A stretch of DNA of 64,000 nucleotides from Vibrio echinoideorum (GCF_024347455.1 NZ_AP025484.1:806001-870000), one strand, 5' to 3'. Numbered from the stretch's first letter, positions 53,250 to 63,128 are shown. The notes: generated by a model from the sequence alone, not told the origin. Numbers and translations: made by a program.

Positions 53250-54539
53250 ATGACTAACACCACAACACCAACCAACTTTTCTGATCTTGGCTTAATTTCA
53301 CCATTGATGGCTCGTCTTACCGAGCTTGAATACCAACAGCCAACGCCTATCCAAGCGCAAGTTATTCCAAGTGTGTTAGCAGGACGCGACCTAATTGCAG
53401 GCGCAAATACCGGTTCAGGTAAAACCGCGGCATTTGCACTTCCACTATTACAGCAGATTCATGAAGATGCACCTTTAGACCGTCGTTCGGGCAAAGGTAA
53501 CTATGTTTCTGGCCTTATCTTGGTTCCAACACGCGAGCTTGCTAAGCAAGTTGCCGATAGCGTTAAGTCTTACGCAGTGCATTTCAACGGTGCAATTAAA
53601 ACCGTTTGTGTATTCGGTGGTGTGTCGGTGAACACTCAGATGCAAGCGCTACGTGGCGGTACAGATATCTTGGTGGCAACACCAGGTCGATTGCTTGACC
53701 TGATCTCAAGCAACGCTATCAAACTCGATAAAGTAAAGACGTTAGTGCTTGATGAAGCGGACCGCATGTTGAGCCTTGGCTTTACAGAAGAACTAGACGC
53801 GATCTTGAAACTTCTTCCTAGCAAAAAGCAAACCTTGCTGTTCTCTGCGACTTTCCCAGAGCAAGTTAAAACATTAACTCACGAATTACTGAACGACCCG
53901 ATTGAAGTTCAACTTCAAAGTGCAAACGCGAGCACATTGGTGCAGCGTGTATTCGAAGTTGAGAAAGGACGCAAGACAGCTCTGCTAGCACATCTGATTC
54001 AACAACACCAATGGCGACAAGCTCTGATCTTCGTTAATGCGAAAAACAGTTGTGAGCACTTGGCAGACAAGCTTTACAAGCGCGGTATCATCGCAGAAGT
54101 ATTCCACGGTGATAAAGGGCAGGGTTCACGTACTCGTATCCTTGAAGATTTCAAATCTGGAGAGATTGACGTTTTAATCGCGACAGACATCGCTGCTCGT
54201 GGCTTGGACATTGAAAAACTTCCAGTTGTAATCAACTTTGATTTACCAAGAAGCCCATCAGATTACATGCACCGTATCGGTCGAAGTGGCCGTGCAGGTG
54301 AGGTTGGCCTTGCGTTGTCATTGATCGATCACGAAGATTACCATCACTTCAAGATCATCGAGAAGAAGAACAAAATCCGTCTTGACCGTGAGCAAGTAGA
54401 AGGTTTTGAAGTGGATGAAGAAGCAACCGCTGAACTTGTTGCAGCGTTAAAACCTGTCGCACCACCCGAAGGGACTGGCAAAAAGAAGAAAAATAAAAAA
54501 GCTCAAACTAATCATGATATTTGGTTGAGAGATTACTGA
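53250..54539 (+). CDS. DEAD-box RNA helicase, RhlE-like (second)
   Basis: A 429-residue helicase. Visible motifs are the Q motif near FSDLGLISPLMARLTELEYQ, motif I ANTGSGKT (about residue 52), PTRELAKQ, VLDEADRMLSLG, SATFPEQ, ATDIAARGLD and HRIGRSGRAG. The tail is short and lysine-rich (GKKKKNKKAQTNHDIWLRDY). It differs from the helicase at 30607 in motif I (Asn-Thr-Gly-Ser against Gln-Thr-Gly-Thr), and the two proteins are clearly separate lineages. It is monocistronic with a terminator 24 bases downstream. Confidence 0.94.
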   Translation: MTNTTTPTNFSDLGLISPLMARLTELEYQQPTPIQAQVIPSVLAGRDLIAGANTGSGKTAAFALPLLQQIHEDAPLDRRSGKGNYVSGLILVPTRELAKQVADSVKSYAVHFNGAIKTVCVFGGVSVNTQMQALRGGTDILVATPGRLLDLISSNAIKLDKVKTLVLDEADRMLSLGFTEELDAILKLLPSKKQTLLFSATFPEQVKTLTHELLNDPIEVQLQSANASTLVQRVFEVEKGRKTALLAHLIQQHQWRQALIFVNAKNSCEHLADKLYKRGIIAEVFHGDKGQGSRTRILEDFKSGEIDVLIATDIAARGLDIEKLPVVINFDLPRSPSDYMHRIGRSGRAGEVGLALSLIDHEDYHHFKIIEKKNKIRLDREQVEGFEVDEEATAELVAALKPVAPPEGTGKKKKNKKAQTNHDIWLRDY

Positions 54540-54563
54540 TAATCAGTAAATAGTAGGGATTTA

Positions 54564-54588
54564 AAAGGCGCTTATGAGCGCCTTTTTT
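54564..54588 (+). terminator. Terminator of second helicase gene
   Basis: AAAGGCGCT-TATG-AGCGCCTTT, a perfect 9-bp stem with T6. Confidence 0.9.
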
Positions 54589-54746
54589 GTTTCTGTAGTA
54601 CGGGGATTTGAGTCGTAAACAAGCGACTGTTACGGTGCTAAACAACAAGATAAGTTCATTCGGAGGATAGCGTCCTCCATAAGAGATTCAGCGATTTAAC
54701 GCTTTGCTCATAACCTGTTCGGGTTTTGAGCAAATTGGGTAACCGC

Positions 54747-56438
54747 GTGAAGACCTCGATTAAACAATTAGTGCTGGTAGCTTCATTTTTCCTGTTTACC
54801 CAACACTCTTCGAGAGCTGCTGAATTTGAGATTAAAGGGGTTAATAAAACTCTCACCGAAAATGTAGAATTATATTTAGAACCTTTAGCCGATGTTCCTG
54901 CGTCACAGCTATCTAAACGTATTCAAGATGCGCTCAATCCTTATGGTTATTATCACCCTCAGCTAGATATCGAATTCAATGATTCTGATAACGTGATCAT
55001 TAACATCGATTCTGGTCCTGTCATGCGCATCGCAGAATCGATAGTAAAAGTCACAGGCGAAGCGAGTAAAAATGAAGAGTTCATCAACATACTCAATCAT
55101 AGCAAGTTAGGCTCAGGTTTAACTTTGTCTCATCAAGAATACGACCAAACTAAGCGTGCGATTTTCTCTTTAGCGAAGCGGAAAGGTTATTTTGACGGTA
55201 GGTTTATCGAGTCAAAAATTGAAGTGATTCCCAGCGAGAACATCGCCAACATTTACCTGCACTTTTCAAGTGGGCCACGATACAAGTTTGGTTCTATAAG
55301 TATTCCAGATGATGGCGTTGATCCTACTCGTATCGAGAAAATACCTACCTTTAAAAAAGGTGATGACTTTGACACCATCAAGTTAGGTGAACTGCAATCT
55401 GATTTGTCTGACACTCTATGGTTTCGCAGCGTCGTTGTGCACAGTGAGTTCAACCACCTTGATAACAGTCTGGAAGTCCCAATTGAAATCATCGCGGAGC
55501 CAAGCTCACGTGATATTGTTCAAGTTGGTGGTGGTTATTCTACCGATCTCGGATTTCGAGCCTCTCTGAACTGGTTAAAACCTTGGTACAACCGAAGGGG
55601 ACACAGTTTTGAAACACAGACATATTTGTCTGAACAAGAGCAGTCGCTTCAATTAGGGTATAAAATCCCGACGGAAAAGGTAACGACCGATTACTTTGGT
55701 ATTCAGTTTGAATCGAAACGTATTGATCGTCGAGACACAAAAAGCTTTTCAAACGATCTTAAGTTTGAACGTTACTGGCAACTAGACAGCGATTGGCAAA
55801 GTACTATTTACGTCAAATACTTGCACGAGCAGTACCGTCAGGCCTCTGAAGAAGAGCAATCTCAATTGTTCTTACCTGGAATCAGCTTTTCTCAGGTTGA
55901 TCGTAAGAATGATCAATTGGAGCTTAATCATCGACACATCTATTCTATTGAGTATTCTGACCCTAATCTGTTCTCTGATTCAAGGCTATTACGGTTGGAA
56001 GGAAACAGTGTAGTTTCTTGGGATATTAGTGATGAGCAAAAGCTTCATTTCCGTTCTAACGTCGGCATTAATATCGCAAAATCATTATCGGATGTGCCTT
56101 CCTCGCTTCGTTATTTTGCTGGTGGAGACGGCAACTTGCGGGGCTATGGTTATGAATCGATTTCTCCTAGAGACGAGAATGGCGAGTTAACGGGGGCACG
56201 TTATATGTTAACGGCTGGAATCGAGTATCAGCATCAAGTTTATCGTTCAATTTGGTTGGGTGCCTTTCTTGATGTGGGAGATGCATTTGATCAACAAGCG
56301 GATTGGAAGCGTGGCACGGGAGTGAGCTTGATTTGGAACTCACAGCTTATGCCAGTCAAACTCGATTTTGCCTATGGTCTGGATGCGCCCGAAGGTGATG
56401 AATTCCGTATCCATTTTTCTCTAGGCACTCAGTTTTAA
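54747..56438 (+). CDS. TamA-like Omp85 outer-membrane protein (orphan)
   Basis: A 563-residue outer-membrane protein of the Omp85 superfamily. After a signal peptide (residues 1-26, ending SRA) come three POTRA domains (about 27-255; the second and third include GYFDGRFIESKIEVIPSENI and FKKGDDFDTIKLGELQSDLS) and a 16-strand barrel with the conserved RYFAGGDGNLRGYGYESISP loop and a terminal Phe (LGTQF). Length and layout match TamA of E. coli (577). TamA normally works with TamB, encoded just after it; no tamB follows here. I prefer the GTG start because it gives the cleanest signal peptide; a TTG seven codons earlier is possible. Confidence 0.9.
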   Translation: MKTSIKQLVLVASFFLFTQHSSRAAEFEIKGVNKTLTENVELYLEPLADVPASQLSKRIQDALNPYGYYHPQLDIEFNDSDNVIINIDSGPVMRIAESIVKVTGEASKNEEFINILNHSKLGSGLTLSHQEYDQTKRAIFSLAKRKGYFDGRFIESKIEVIPSENIANIYLHFSSGPRYKFGSISIPDDGVDPTRIEKIPTFKKGDDFDTIKLGELQSDLSDTLWFRSVVVHSEFNHLDNSLEVPIEIIAEPSSRDIVQVGGGYSTDLGFRASLNWLKPWYNRRGHSFETQTYLSEQEQSLQLGYKIPTEKVTTDYFGIQFESKRIDRRDTKSFSNDLKFERYWQLDSDWQSTIYVKYLHEQYRQASEEEQSQLFLPGISFSQVDRKNDQLELNHRHIYSIEYSDPNLFSDSRLLRLEGNSVVSWDISDEQKLHFRSNVGINIAKSLSDVPSSLRYFAGGDGNLRGYGYESISPRDENGELTGARYMLTAGIEYQHQVYRSIWLGAFLDVGDAFDQQADWKRGTGVSLIWNSQLMPVKLDFAYGLDAPEGDEFRIHFSLGTQF

Positions 56439-56540
56439 TATTTACGGGTCTCAGGGAGGGTTTGATCCATCTAATGGGATTCTAGGAAATCAAGCAAGCG
56501 TAATAACCTTTGTGCTTAAATAAACATAAAGGTAAATACG

Positions 56541-57422
56541 ATGAAAAAAGTACGATTTGGCGTCTTTGGTAATATGGGACCTGAAGCTGATGCGTTATTC
56601 CAAGATATCGTTGCTAAGAAAGAGATCGAGCATGGTGCGCTAAAAGACCAAGATCATATGGCCATGATTGTGGTTAAAAATTCAGATATTCCGGACCGCT
56701 CTGAAGCAATTAACGAAGGCGGCACCGACCCTGTTCCAGAGCTTATTGAGTCAGCGTGCATTTTAGAACATGCCAATGTTCAATTTGGCGTAATGACCTG
56801 CAATACCGCTCATTACTTCAGACCTGAAGTTCAAAAACATACCAATGTTTATATCGTCGATATGCTTCAAACCACGGTTGATCAGATCAAAGAAGACAAT
56901 CCGGAAGCAATTGTTGGTATTCTGTGTACCAATGGTACTTACAACTCGGGAATCTATGACCGTTACTTAACTGACGCCAATCTGGTGTTTGTTAAGCCAG
57001 ATGCCTTTGAGCAAGAGCATAACGTACATAGCGCTATCTATGGTGAAGTGACGGGGGAGATGACAGAGTGTGGTCAAGCGATTCGTAAAACAAACGGTAT
57101 TAAAGCCGGTCAGTTTGACCATAATGCAGCGCTACTTTCGATTGCTGTACAAAGTATCGTTGATAAAGGGGTAAATACCGTGATTTTAGGGTGTACTGAA
57201 CTTCCTCTTGTTAGAAAACAGCTTGCAAGTGCATTTCCAACTATCAAACTTATTGACCCAATGGAAGCTGTGGCTGAGCGTGTTGTAGATATCTATCGAC
57301 TAGCAGAACAGTATGTCGAACGTGACCATCTTGATTACGACATTAGTGATGTTGAATCTATTTACACAACGTTAGATATGGTTAACTACGTAGCTAAGAG
57401 AGCGATGACTCGTCGTTTATAA
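56541..57422 (+). CDS. Aspartate/glutamate racemase family protein
   Basis: A 293-residue cofactor-independent racemase fold. The catalytic cysteine pair is present in MTCNTAHYF (about residue 88) and LGCTELPL (about residue 216), and the N-terminal GVFGNMGPEAD aligns with the G-x-x-G-x-G-P-x-A phosphate-like loop of the family. The sequence is longer than typical aspartate racemases (230-240) with a C-terminal extension of about 50 residues (DHLDYDISDVESIYTTLDMV). It may act on aspartate, glutamate or a hydantoin-like substrate. The genomic neighbours do not help. AAAGG lies upstream of the ATG, and a terminator follows. Confidence 0.88.
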   Translation: MKKVRFGVFGNMGPEADALFQDIVAKKEIEHGALKDQDHMAMIVVKNSDIPDRSEAINEGGTDPVPELIESACILEHANVQFGVMTCNTAHYFRPEVQKHTNVYIVDMLQTTVDQIKEDNPEAIVGILCTNGTYNSGIYDRYLTDANLVFVKPDAFEQEHNVHSAIYGEVTGEMTECGQAIRKTNGIKAGQFDHNAALLSIAVQSIVDKGVNTVILGCTELPLVRKQLASAFPTIKLIDPMEAVAERVVDIYRLAEQYVERDHLDYDISDVESIYTTLDMVNYVAKRAMTRRL

Positions 57423-57451
57423 ACTGAGATCTGCTTGCCTGAAACATAAAT

Positions 57452-57474
57452 AAACCGCGAATCACGCGGTTTTT
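57452..57474. terminator. Terminator between racemase and PLD genes
   Basis: AAACCGCG-AATCACG-type stem (AAACCGCG with CGCGGTTT, 5- to 7-base loop), followed by T4 on the plus strand and TTTATTTAT on the minus strand. It serves the racemase gene chiefly. Confidence 0.75.
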
Positions 57475-57555
57475 ATGTTTTGAAGATTGATGAATTACAA
57501 AGAATTGCAGACAAATAAGGACTTTATGATTCTGACACACTCACGGGCATTAGTA

Positions 57556-59013
57556 TTAAAGCTCAAACTCGCCGTTTATTTTGCGGAACAACCAATCCGG
57601 CAACGTATTCCATGAACTGTAATCAGGGTTCTTAGTCTGTTTTTGTTCCCCTGAAACCCAAGTAGTCTCACCTGATTGGGCACGTGACACCTCCCAGAAT
57701 AACTCCTCTTTCTGACGTGTTAAGTAACGTATCACTTGCTGAGCAAACGCTTCGCTGTCGATCAGTACCCCCAGCTCGACATTCAAAAAGTCCGATCTTG
57801 GGTCAAAGTTAGAAGAACCAATGTAGGTAAAACGGTCATCTAAAATTACTGTCTTGTTGTGGTAGTAGGTATCAACATGAAAGTAGTGATCATCATTGAT
57901 AGCTTGGCTTTTGTACTCATAGATACCTACGCCTTTGTCGAGTAAAGTCTCACGGTGTTTTTCGTAATACGCTGGTACAAAGCCTGAATCATTGGAAGCC
58001 GATGAGTTGGTCAGTAAAGTGACTTCGGCTTGGTTCTCTCTGAGCGCATCGACAAACACAAACTGATTATTGCTTGGCACCATATAAGGCGTAGAAATTA
58101 TAGCCTTAGTTGGCGTCGCTACTTTTTGCTTCATTAAGTGCTCTGTACGTTGACGAAAGTAAGGCTTGTTGTCATTGAGCTTCTCCAGTGAGTCAAATAC
58201 CGGCGTGACAGAGGCCGAAATGAACTTCGGTTGGTTTAAGCTCTTTATCTGCCTTTCGACTTCAGACGTGATCAACGCTGTATTCTTCTCGCCTTTGTTT
58301 AACGCTTTGGTGAACGCTTGGTATTGTTCGGTCTCCTGGATTTGAATGCGCTCTTGAATTGGCACTACGTATTCGCTCTCCCAAAGTGCTTGGTAGTTTC
58401 GGTCGAAAGACGCTATTACCGTACCTCGAAACAGAACGTCCATATCAAAGAAATTGGCATTTTCGCTATAACCAAAGTAATCATTACCAATATTTCTTCC
58501 GCCCAAAATCATCGATTGATGGTCAACATTGAAGTACTTCTCGTGAAGTCGATTATCCAGTTGTTTTTGGTGAGTCGAGAAGTTGAACGCGCGGCCAATC
58601 CAGCCAACTTTACGTGATTCAAAAGGGTTGAACAGTCGAATCTCAATATTGGCGTGTGAGTCCAATTCCGCTAGCCATTTATCATTAAAAACCAGTAAGT
58701 CATCTAAGGTTAGTCGGACGTGAACATCACGATCTGCCGCTTGCTTTAGCTCGTTTAGAAGCATCAAACCAAGCGTGTCACGCTCCCAAGAGAAGTAAGT
58801 CATATCAATCGAGTGTTGTGCTTGGCGAACGAGCTCGATACGACGAGCGAAGGCTTCTGGCGCAGTCGGGATCAGGTACACCTCAGCGTGATGTTCTGTG
58901 CTTTTCCAGTTTGCTTCGAAGTCAGGTTCAACATCGGGATAAGGTTGGGCGCAGCCAGTAACTAAGATCGACAAAAATAGCACCATCAGCGCGTGAATAC
59001 GAGTGAAGTACAT
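57556..59013 (-). CDS. Phospholipase D-family lipoprotein (ClsC-like)
   Basis: A 485-residue protein with two PLD active sites: LHEKYFNVD near residue 158 and YYHNKTVILDD near residue 383, each with the H-x-K-x4-D pattern, and the partner blocks GGRNIGNDYFG and GSSNFDPRSDF. It matches the ClsC/YmdC type of cardiolipin synthase, which joins phosphatidylglycerol with phosphatidylethanolamine. Here, unlike E. coli ClsC, the N-terminus is a lipoprotein signal (LVTGCAQP, Cys near residue 21), implying membrane anchoring on the periplasmic side. I start at the ATG giving this signal peptide; the longer frame of 503 residues has no benefit. No YmdB-like gene is next to it. Confidence 0.9.
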   Translation of the reverse strand: MYFTRIHALMVLFLSILVTGCAQPYPDVEPDFEANWKSTEHHAEVYLIPTAPEAFARRIELVRQAQHSIDMTYFSWERDTLGLMLLNELKQAADRDVHVRLTLDDLLVFNDKWLAELDSHANIEIRLFNPFESRKVGWIGRAFNFSTHQKQLDNRLHEKYFNVDHQSMILGGRNIGNDYFGYSENANFFDMDVLFRGTVIASFDRNYQALWESEYVVPIQERIQIQETEQYQAFTKALNKGEKNTALITSEVERQIKSLNQPKFISASVTPVFDSLEKLNDNKPYFRQRTEHLMKQKVATPTKAIISTPYMVPSNNQFVFVDALRENQAEVTLLTNSSASNDSGFVPAYYEKHRETLLDKGVGIYEYKSQAINDDHYFHVDTYYHNKTVILDDRFTYIGSSNFDPRSDFLNVELGVLIDSEAFAQQVIRYLTRQKEELFWEVSRAQSGETTWVSGEQKQTKNPDYSSWNTLPDWLFRKINGEFEL

Positions 59014-59092
59014 TGTGATGTTCCATAAAAATAGGGTAGAGGTGACAATGGCCAGATAACTGGCCATTGCGGGAGTGGTTGATGATTAAACG

Positions 59093-61339
59093 TTAGTCCT
59101 GATTAGGGATTTCGTAATCAGACATGTATTTTAAGGTAAGCCCAAGATCATTTAAGCCTTGAAGTCTGCCGTTAAGCATACTGTCATCTTCAGATTCGTT
59201 GAATCGAACATCCCAATTGTCTTCAATGGTTATTTGACCGTCACCATCGACGAACAGTACATTATCTTGTTGCTGGCTGTACTCATAGTCGGTAAACAGA
59301 TTGTCGCTGAACCATAGGCGAGACATGTCGTTCATCAAAGCTTGGTCTTTTGAACTTAGGCTCACTTCTGAACCGTCTAGTTTATACGGTTTGTTGAAAA
59401 TAAACGGCAGTTCTGAACCACCACAAGCACCGGATATACAAGCAAACGTTTTTAGCAGGTCACCGATATCTAAATCGCCATCTTCACCTTGAGTGTTGTA
59501 TGTCCAAACGTTAAAGCTTGGCTTATACGCAAAGTGGTACATAGATACTGGGGTATTCATATCTTCAGAAGAACGAATCGCTTGGTTACGAGCAGGGGCT
59601 TGGAATAGCATGTCATTCATCAATGTCTTAAATTGGGACATGTTCTTCGTTGCACCACCAAGTTCATTCTCAGACCATGGCGCGTAATCGGATAAACCTA
59701 ATACATCATTGTTGAAGTCGGCATTTCCTAGACCGAAAAACAGCTTAGCTACCGCTTCGTACGCCGTTGATGGCAACAAGTCGAGTAGGTCACCCAGTTC
59801 TATTTGAGTTTGAACTTCATCTAACGAAAGCGTTGATACCATATCGATTACTCGTTGTTGGTTGTCATCAACTTGAAGCCATACCGCTAACTCCAAACCT
59901 TTATTGCCTTCGCTAAGTGATTCAAAAGTACCGTTGTCGATGTCCTCTTGTAATAACTCCAAAATCGTTGGAATCAAGAACGTGAGGGCAGGTAACGTAC
60001 TCATAGTGTTAGCGTCTTTTTCATTGTTACCGATGACAGTTGGTACTGAAAAACTTTCAAATACCGGTTGGTTGGTTAGGTGTAAACCTTGATTTGTACC
60101 ATTTCTGTCTATATATGGTGCAAATGGCATTAAATTGGACATTGGAGTATTGCTATCATCATTTATAACCCCTAGCACACTGCTTTCAACCCAATTTAGC
60201 ACCTTGTTTACTGGTGAAAGTAAGGTGTCACGTTGTGCTTCGAGGATCTTGTCTAGTGTTAAATTTTGTTGTTGATCGATAGAGTCATCTGCACATACAG
60301 TTATAGTTGCTAAATATGGCAGGTCATCGGCGATAGATTCCAAAACGTTTTGTATGTCCTCTGGCAGTATATCCAAAGCCAGTAAAGCTTCTAAAGCGAC
60401 TTTTAAGGCATTCAATTGAGTCTTTGTATCAGTTGTCTCTAATGCTTCACACACAGAAACACTACTATTTTGTGCTGTTGCGTTGCTTTTGTATTCAAAA
60501 CCGTAAGGATTACTCTGCATAATCGCACGATTAAAGTACTTCATGTCACCGTTAACATTGACTATAGAGTCCACCACGTTATCTTGTTGAAGAACACCCA
60601 CAGACATCGCACCTGAGCCTTGTCCCATCAAAGTGACATCTTCAGCATTACCGCCAAATTTAGAAATGTTCTTGTTCACCCATTGAAGCGCACGTTTTTG
60701 GTCACCAATGCCGAAATTACCACCTTTTTCGTCGTCTACCCACATGGATCCCAAAAGACCCAAACGGTAATTAAATGTCACGTAAATAAACGGGTTACCT
60801 TCATCCGCGCCTTGCGCTACAACCGTATCACCTTGGATGAGCGGCTCTGCACCAGAGCCATATTCAAAGTCACCACCGTGGACGAATACATAAACCGGTA
60901 GATCTGCATCAGTATCTACGCCTACTGGACGCCAAATGTTAAGGTTCAAACAGTCTTCAGATTGTGTCTGTGAAACGGTCTTCAATTGAGGACATGCATC
61001 ACCAAAGGAAGTGGCATCGACAATGCCTTCTGAGTTCAACAGCTCAGTCAGTTCTACAGGGGTGCTGTGCTCAAAACGTTCAGCATCCGCAAAGCGAATA
61101 CCTTTGAAGGTTTCAACAGAAGCCAGTTTGTCGTCTTTGGTATTTGAAGTTAGAACCAACTCTTCTTTGGTCGCTTTTATCGTTACGTCACCGATTTGAG
61201 CATCGAATGGTTTAGCCGGTGCCGGAACTAGCGGTTCTGGTTTGTCTGGGAGTGGAACTGTAGGGGCGGTATCTGTATCGCAACCTGCTAACGCAGCAGC
61301 AATAGTAAGGGCGATCATAGAGCGGTATGCAATAGTCAT
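59093..61339 (-). CDS. Carboxylesterase type B-like lipoprotein lacking catalytic Ser and His
   Basis: A 748-residue protein of the cholinesterase/carboxylesterase fold with a lipobox (AALAGC, Cys near residue 20), a Pro/Val-rich linker and then the esterase domain. Family landmarks are SEDCLNLNIWRP, VFVHGGDFEYGSG and the helical region FGGNAEDVTLMGQGSGAMSV. In the last, the nucleophile position of the usual GESAG is Gly. The usual HGxELPF near the C-terminus is CGGSELPFIF, so the His is also Gly, and DEG is replaced by KDAN. An insert of about 150 residues lengthens the chain. The ATG start is supported by GGAAA and the signal peptide. It follows the OMP gene at 61470 on the same strand. Confidence 0.9.
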   Translation of the reverse strand: MTIAYRSMIALTIAAALAGCDTDTAPTVPLPDKPEPLVPAPAKPFDAQIGDVTIKATKEELVLTSNTKDDKLASVETFKGIRFADAERFEHSTPVELTELLNSEGIVDATSFGDACPQLKTVSQTQSEDCLNLNIWRPVGVDTDADLPVYVFVHGGDFEYGSGAEPLIQGDTVVAQGADEGNPFIYVTFNYRLGLLGSMWVDDEKGGNFGIGDQKRALQWVNKNISKFGGNAEDVTLMGQGSGAMSVGVLQQDNVVDSIVNVNGDMKYFNRAIMQSNPYGFEYKSNATAQNSSVSVCEALETTDTKTQLNALKVALEALLALDILPEDIQNVLESIADDLPYLATITVCADDSIDQQQNLTLDKILEAQRDTLLSPVNKVLNWVESSVLGVINDDSNTPMSNLMPFAPYIDRNGTNQGLHLTNQPVFESFSVPTVIGNNEKDANTMSTLPALTFLIPTILELLQEDIDNGTFESLSEGNKGLELAVWLQVDDNQQRVIDMVSTLSLDEVQTQIELGDLLDLLPSTAYEAVAKLFFGLGNADFNNDVLGLSDYAPWSENELGGATKNMSQFKTLMNDMLFQAPARNQAIRSSEDMNTPVSMYHFAYKPSFNVWTYNTQGEDGDLDIGDLLKTFACISGACGGSELPFIFNKPYKLDGSEVSLSSKDQALMNDMSRLWFSDNLFTDYEYSQQQDNVLFVDGDGQITIEDNWDVRFNESEDDSMLNGRLQGLNDLGLTLKYMSDYEIPNQD

Positions 61340-61469
61340 AAAAAGAGTTTCCACAATAGTATTCGGCGTAGTCTGTTTAATCGTCATCTACGTAGATAAC
61401 AGAGCTACAAAATTTCTTATCAAGAACAACCTGGTTTTAAGGGCTAGGCTGGAACCCCAAGCTCAGTGA

Positions 61470-63128
61470 CTAGAATCGATAGCCAAGATTCAGCGTTACA
61501 GCCGAACGAGTTTCACCTTTGTTGTACAACACGGTCATGTTGTAATGCTTGCCGATCTGTTTGTTAACCCCTGTTAGGAATGCCCACTGATCGATGTCGA
61601 CACCAACGTCATAATCAAATTCGATGTCATCGGTTTTTACAGTGCCTTGCATACGAGAATTTAAACCTTGGTATTCAGCACCAACGAAAAATTGAGCTCG
61701 ATAATCGACAAACTGGTAACCCAACATGGGTTGAACAGTGACAATGCCATCGCCCCAATCATCCATTCCTTTCAGGCGTGTTTGTGAATAGGTACCTGTG
61801 ACTGAGGCAAAGAACTCTTTGTAACCAACAGATAATGTGGTGCCCGCACCGCGTAAGTCATATTCAAGATGAAGTGGTACATTCAAACGGCCACTGTTAC
61901 ATAAGGCAGAGACACCTTCGCAAAGTGCGTTACCTAGCCCAGGCAATTTGTCATTGAGTTTGTCTTTTAGGTATTCACCTGCTGCGCCGGTATAAGCCGC
62001 ATCCACATTCGCATCAACGTTTACCTTTCCTACATATCCGAATACATTCCAGAATGGCAGGATATTTACGTCACCGCGTATCGAAATGCTTTCTGCTTTA
62101 ACTGTCGCAACGCTATCTTCAGGATCAAATAAGTCATTCAAGCGAACACCACCAATCACGTAATCAGTCATTGGAATGTCCATGTCTTGGTTGCGATAAG
62201 CCACTGATACACCGAATGGAAGAGGCAAATCAATGCCTTGACGGCGCACCATGTCACCCATTAACGGAAAAACTCGGTCTAGCTTGACGCTCGCTTCTTG
62301 CATTCTTGGGTCTGATACTTCCTGAAGTCTTTCTTCATTCAGAACTTGTACACCGTTGTCGTCTTCATATAGTGCAACGGGCTCAACTAAACTCGTCATC
62401 TTCATGGGTTTGTTCTTTGATGTACCTATGACTTCAGTTGTTTTACTTGTAATAACAACCTTTCCAGAATCCAATGTGTAAAACTTAATCTCTTGACGAT
62501 AGTTTTCTACTTTGTATACGTGGTGATTAAATGGCTTATCGTTAGTGATCAGCATGCGCCTAGGTTCGCCATCGATTAACTCAATGTCGACATTCAAAAA
62601 ACGGAAATACGCGATGTCTTGAGGCAGTCCATACTTAGAATAATCGAAGCTGATGATTACCTTGTTATCGTCAATTTCTTTCACGCGCACTGAGGATGAA
62701 TCAAAGCTTTCAGCGTAATCACGTAAGCGATATTCGGTACGTGTGAACGCTTCGATCTCATCTAGCAAGTTTTCGTTCTCATCGATTTCTTCTGGGTTGT
62801 ATTTGATACGAAGATCGATGTTGCCTTTGCTGTCGGTGTTCTTGACGAGGTAGACGCTTGAGTCACGAACGTCATCACCAACTTGCAGAGTACGATGTGC
62901 GTGTTCAACTAAGTGCTCACCTTGTACTAGTGAGCTGATTGCTAGCTTTGGCAAGTCATGACTGATGCCATATTTGTCAAACAGTACTCGACCTTGCTCT
63001 TTGACTTCAGTGTAAGTCTTGGTTTCTGCTGCTGACGCAAAAGTGGGAGTAGTAAGTAATAGGGCGCTCGCTAACACAGAAAGAGTATGGGTCTTACAGG
63101 CGCTGTTGCGGATTTCAAAAAAACTCAT
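61470..63128 (-). CDS. Outer-membrane beta-barrel protein, unknown function
   Basis: A 552-residue exported protein. A signal peptide (about residues 1-34, ending FASAA) leads to a soluble N-terminal part of some 230 residues (TYTEVKEQGRVLFDKYGISH) and then a C-terminal half of alternating strands ending in aromatic Phe (VTLNLGYRF), the OMP signature for the assembly machinery. The C-terminal region has strand pairs such as RAQFFVGAEYQGLNS and KHYNMTVLYNKGETR. I recognise no family. It is followed on the same strand, 130 bases later, by the esterase-like lipoprotein, so the two are probably co-transcribed and may form a surface complex. Start chosen at the ATG with GGAAAC upstream. Confidence 0.8.
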   Translation of the reverse strand: MSFFEIRNSACKTHTLSVLASALLLTTPTFASAAETKTYTEVKEQGRVLFDKYGISHDLPKLAISSLVQGEHLVEHAHRTLQVGDDVRDSSVYLVKNTDSKGNIDLRIKYNPEEIDENENLLDEIEAFTRTEYRLRDYAESFDSSSVRVKEIDDNKVIISFDYSKYGLPQDIAYFRFLNVDIELIDGEPRRMLITNDKPFNHHVYKVENYRQEIKFYTLDSGKVVITSKTTEVIGTSKNKPMKMTSLVEPVALYEDDNGVQVLNEERLQEVSDPRMQEASVKLDRVFPLMGDMVRRQGIDLPLPFGVSVAYRNQDMDIPMTDYVIGGVRLNDLFDPEDSVATVKAESISIRGDVNILPFWNVFGYVGKVNVDANVDAAYTGAAGEYLKDKLNDKLPGLGNALCEGVSALCNSGRLNVPLHLEYDLRGAGTTLSVGYKEFFASVTGTYSQTRLKGMDDWGDGIVTVQPMLGYQFVDYRAQFFVGAEYQGLNSRMQGTVKTDDIEFDYDVGVDIDQWAFLTGVNKQIGKHYNMTVLYNKGETRSAVTLNLGYRF

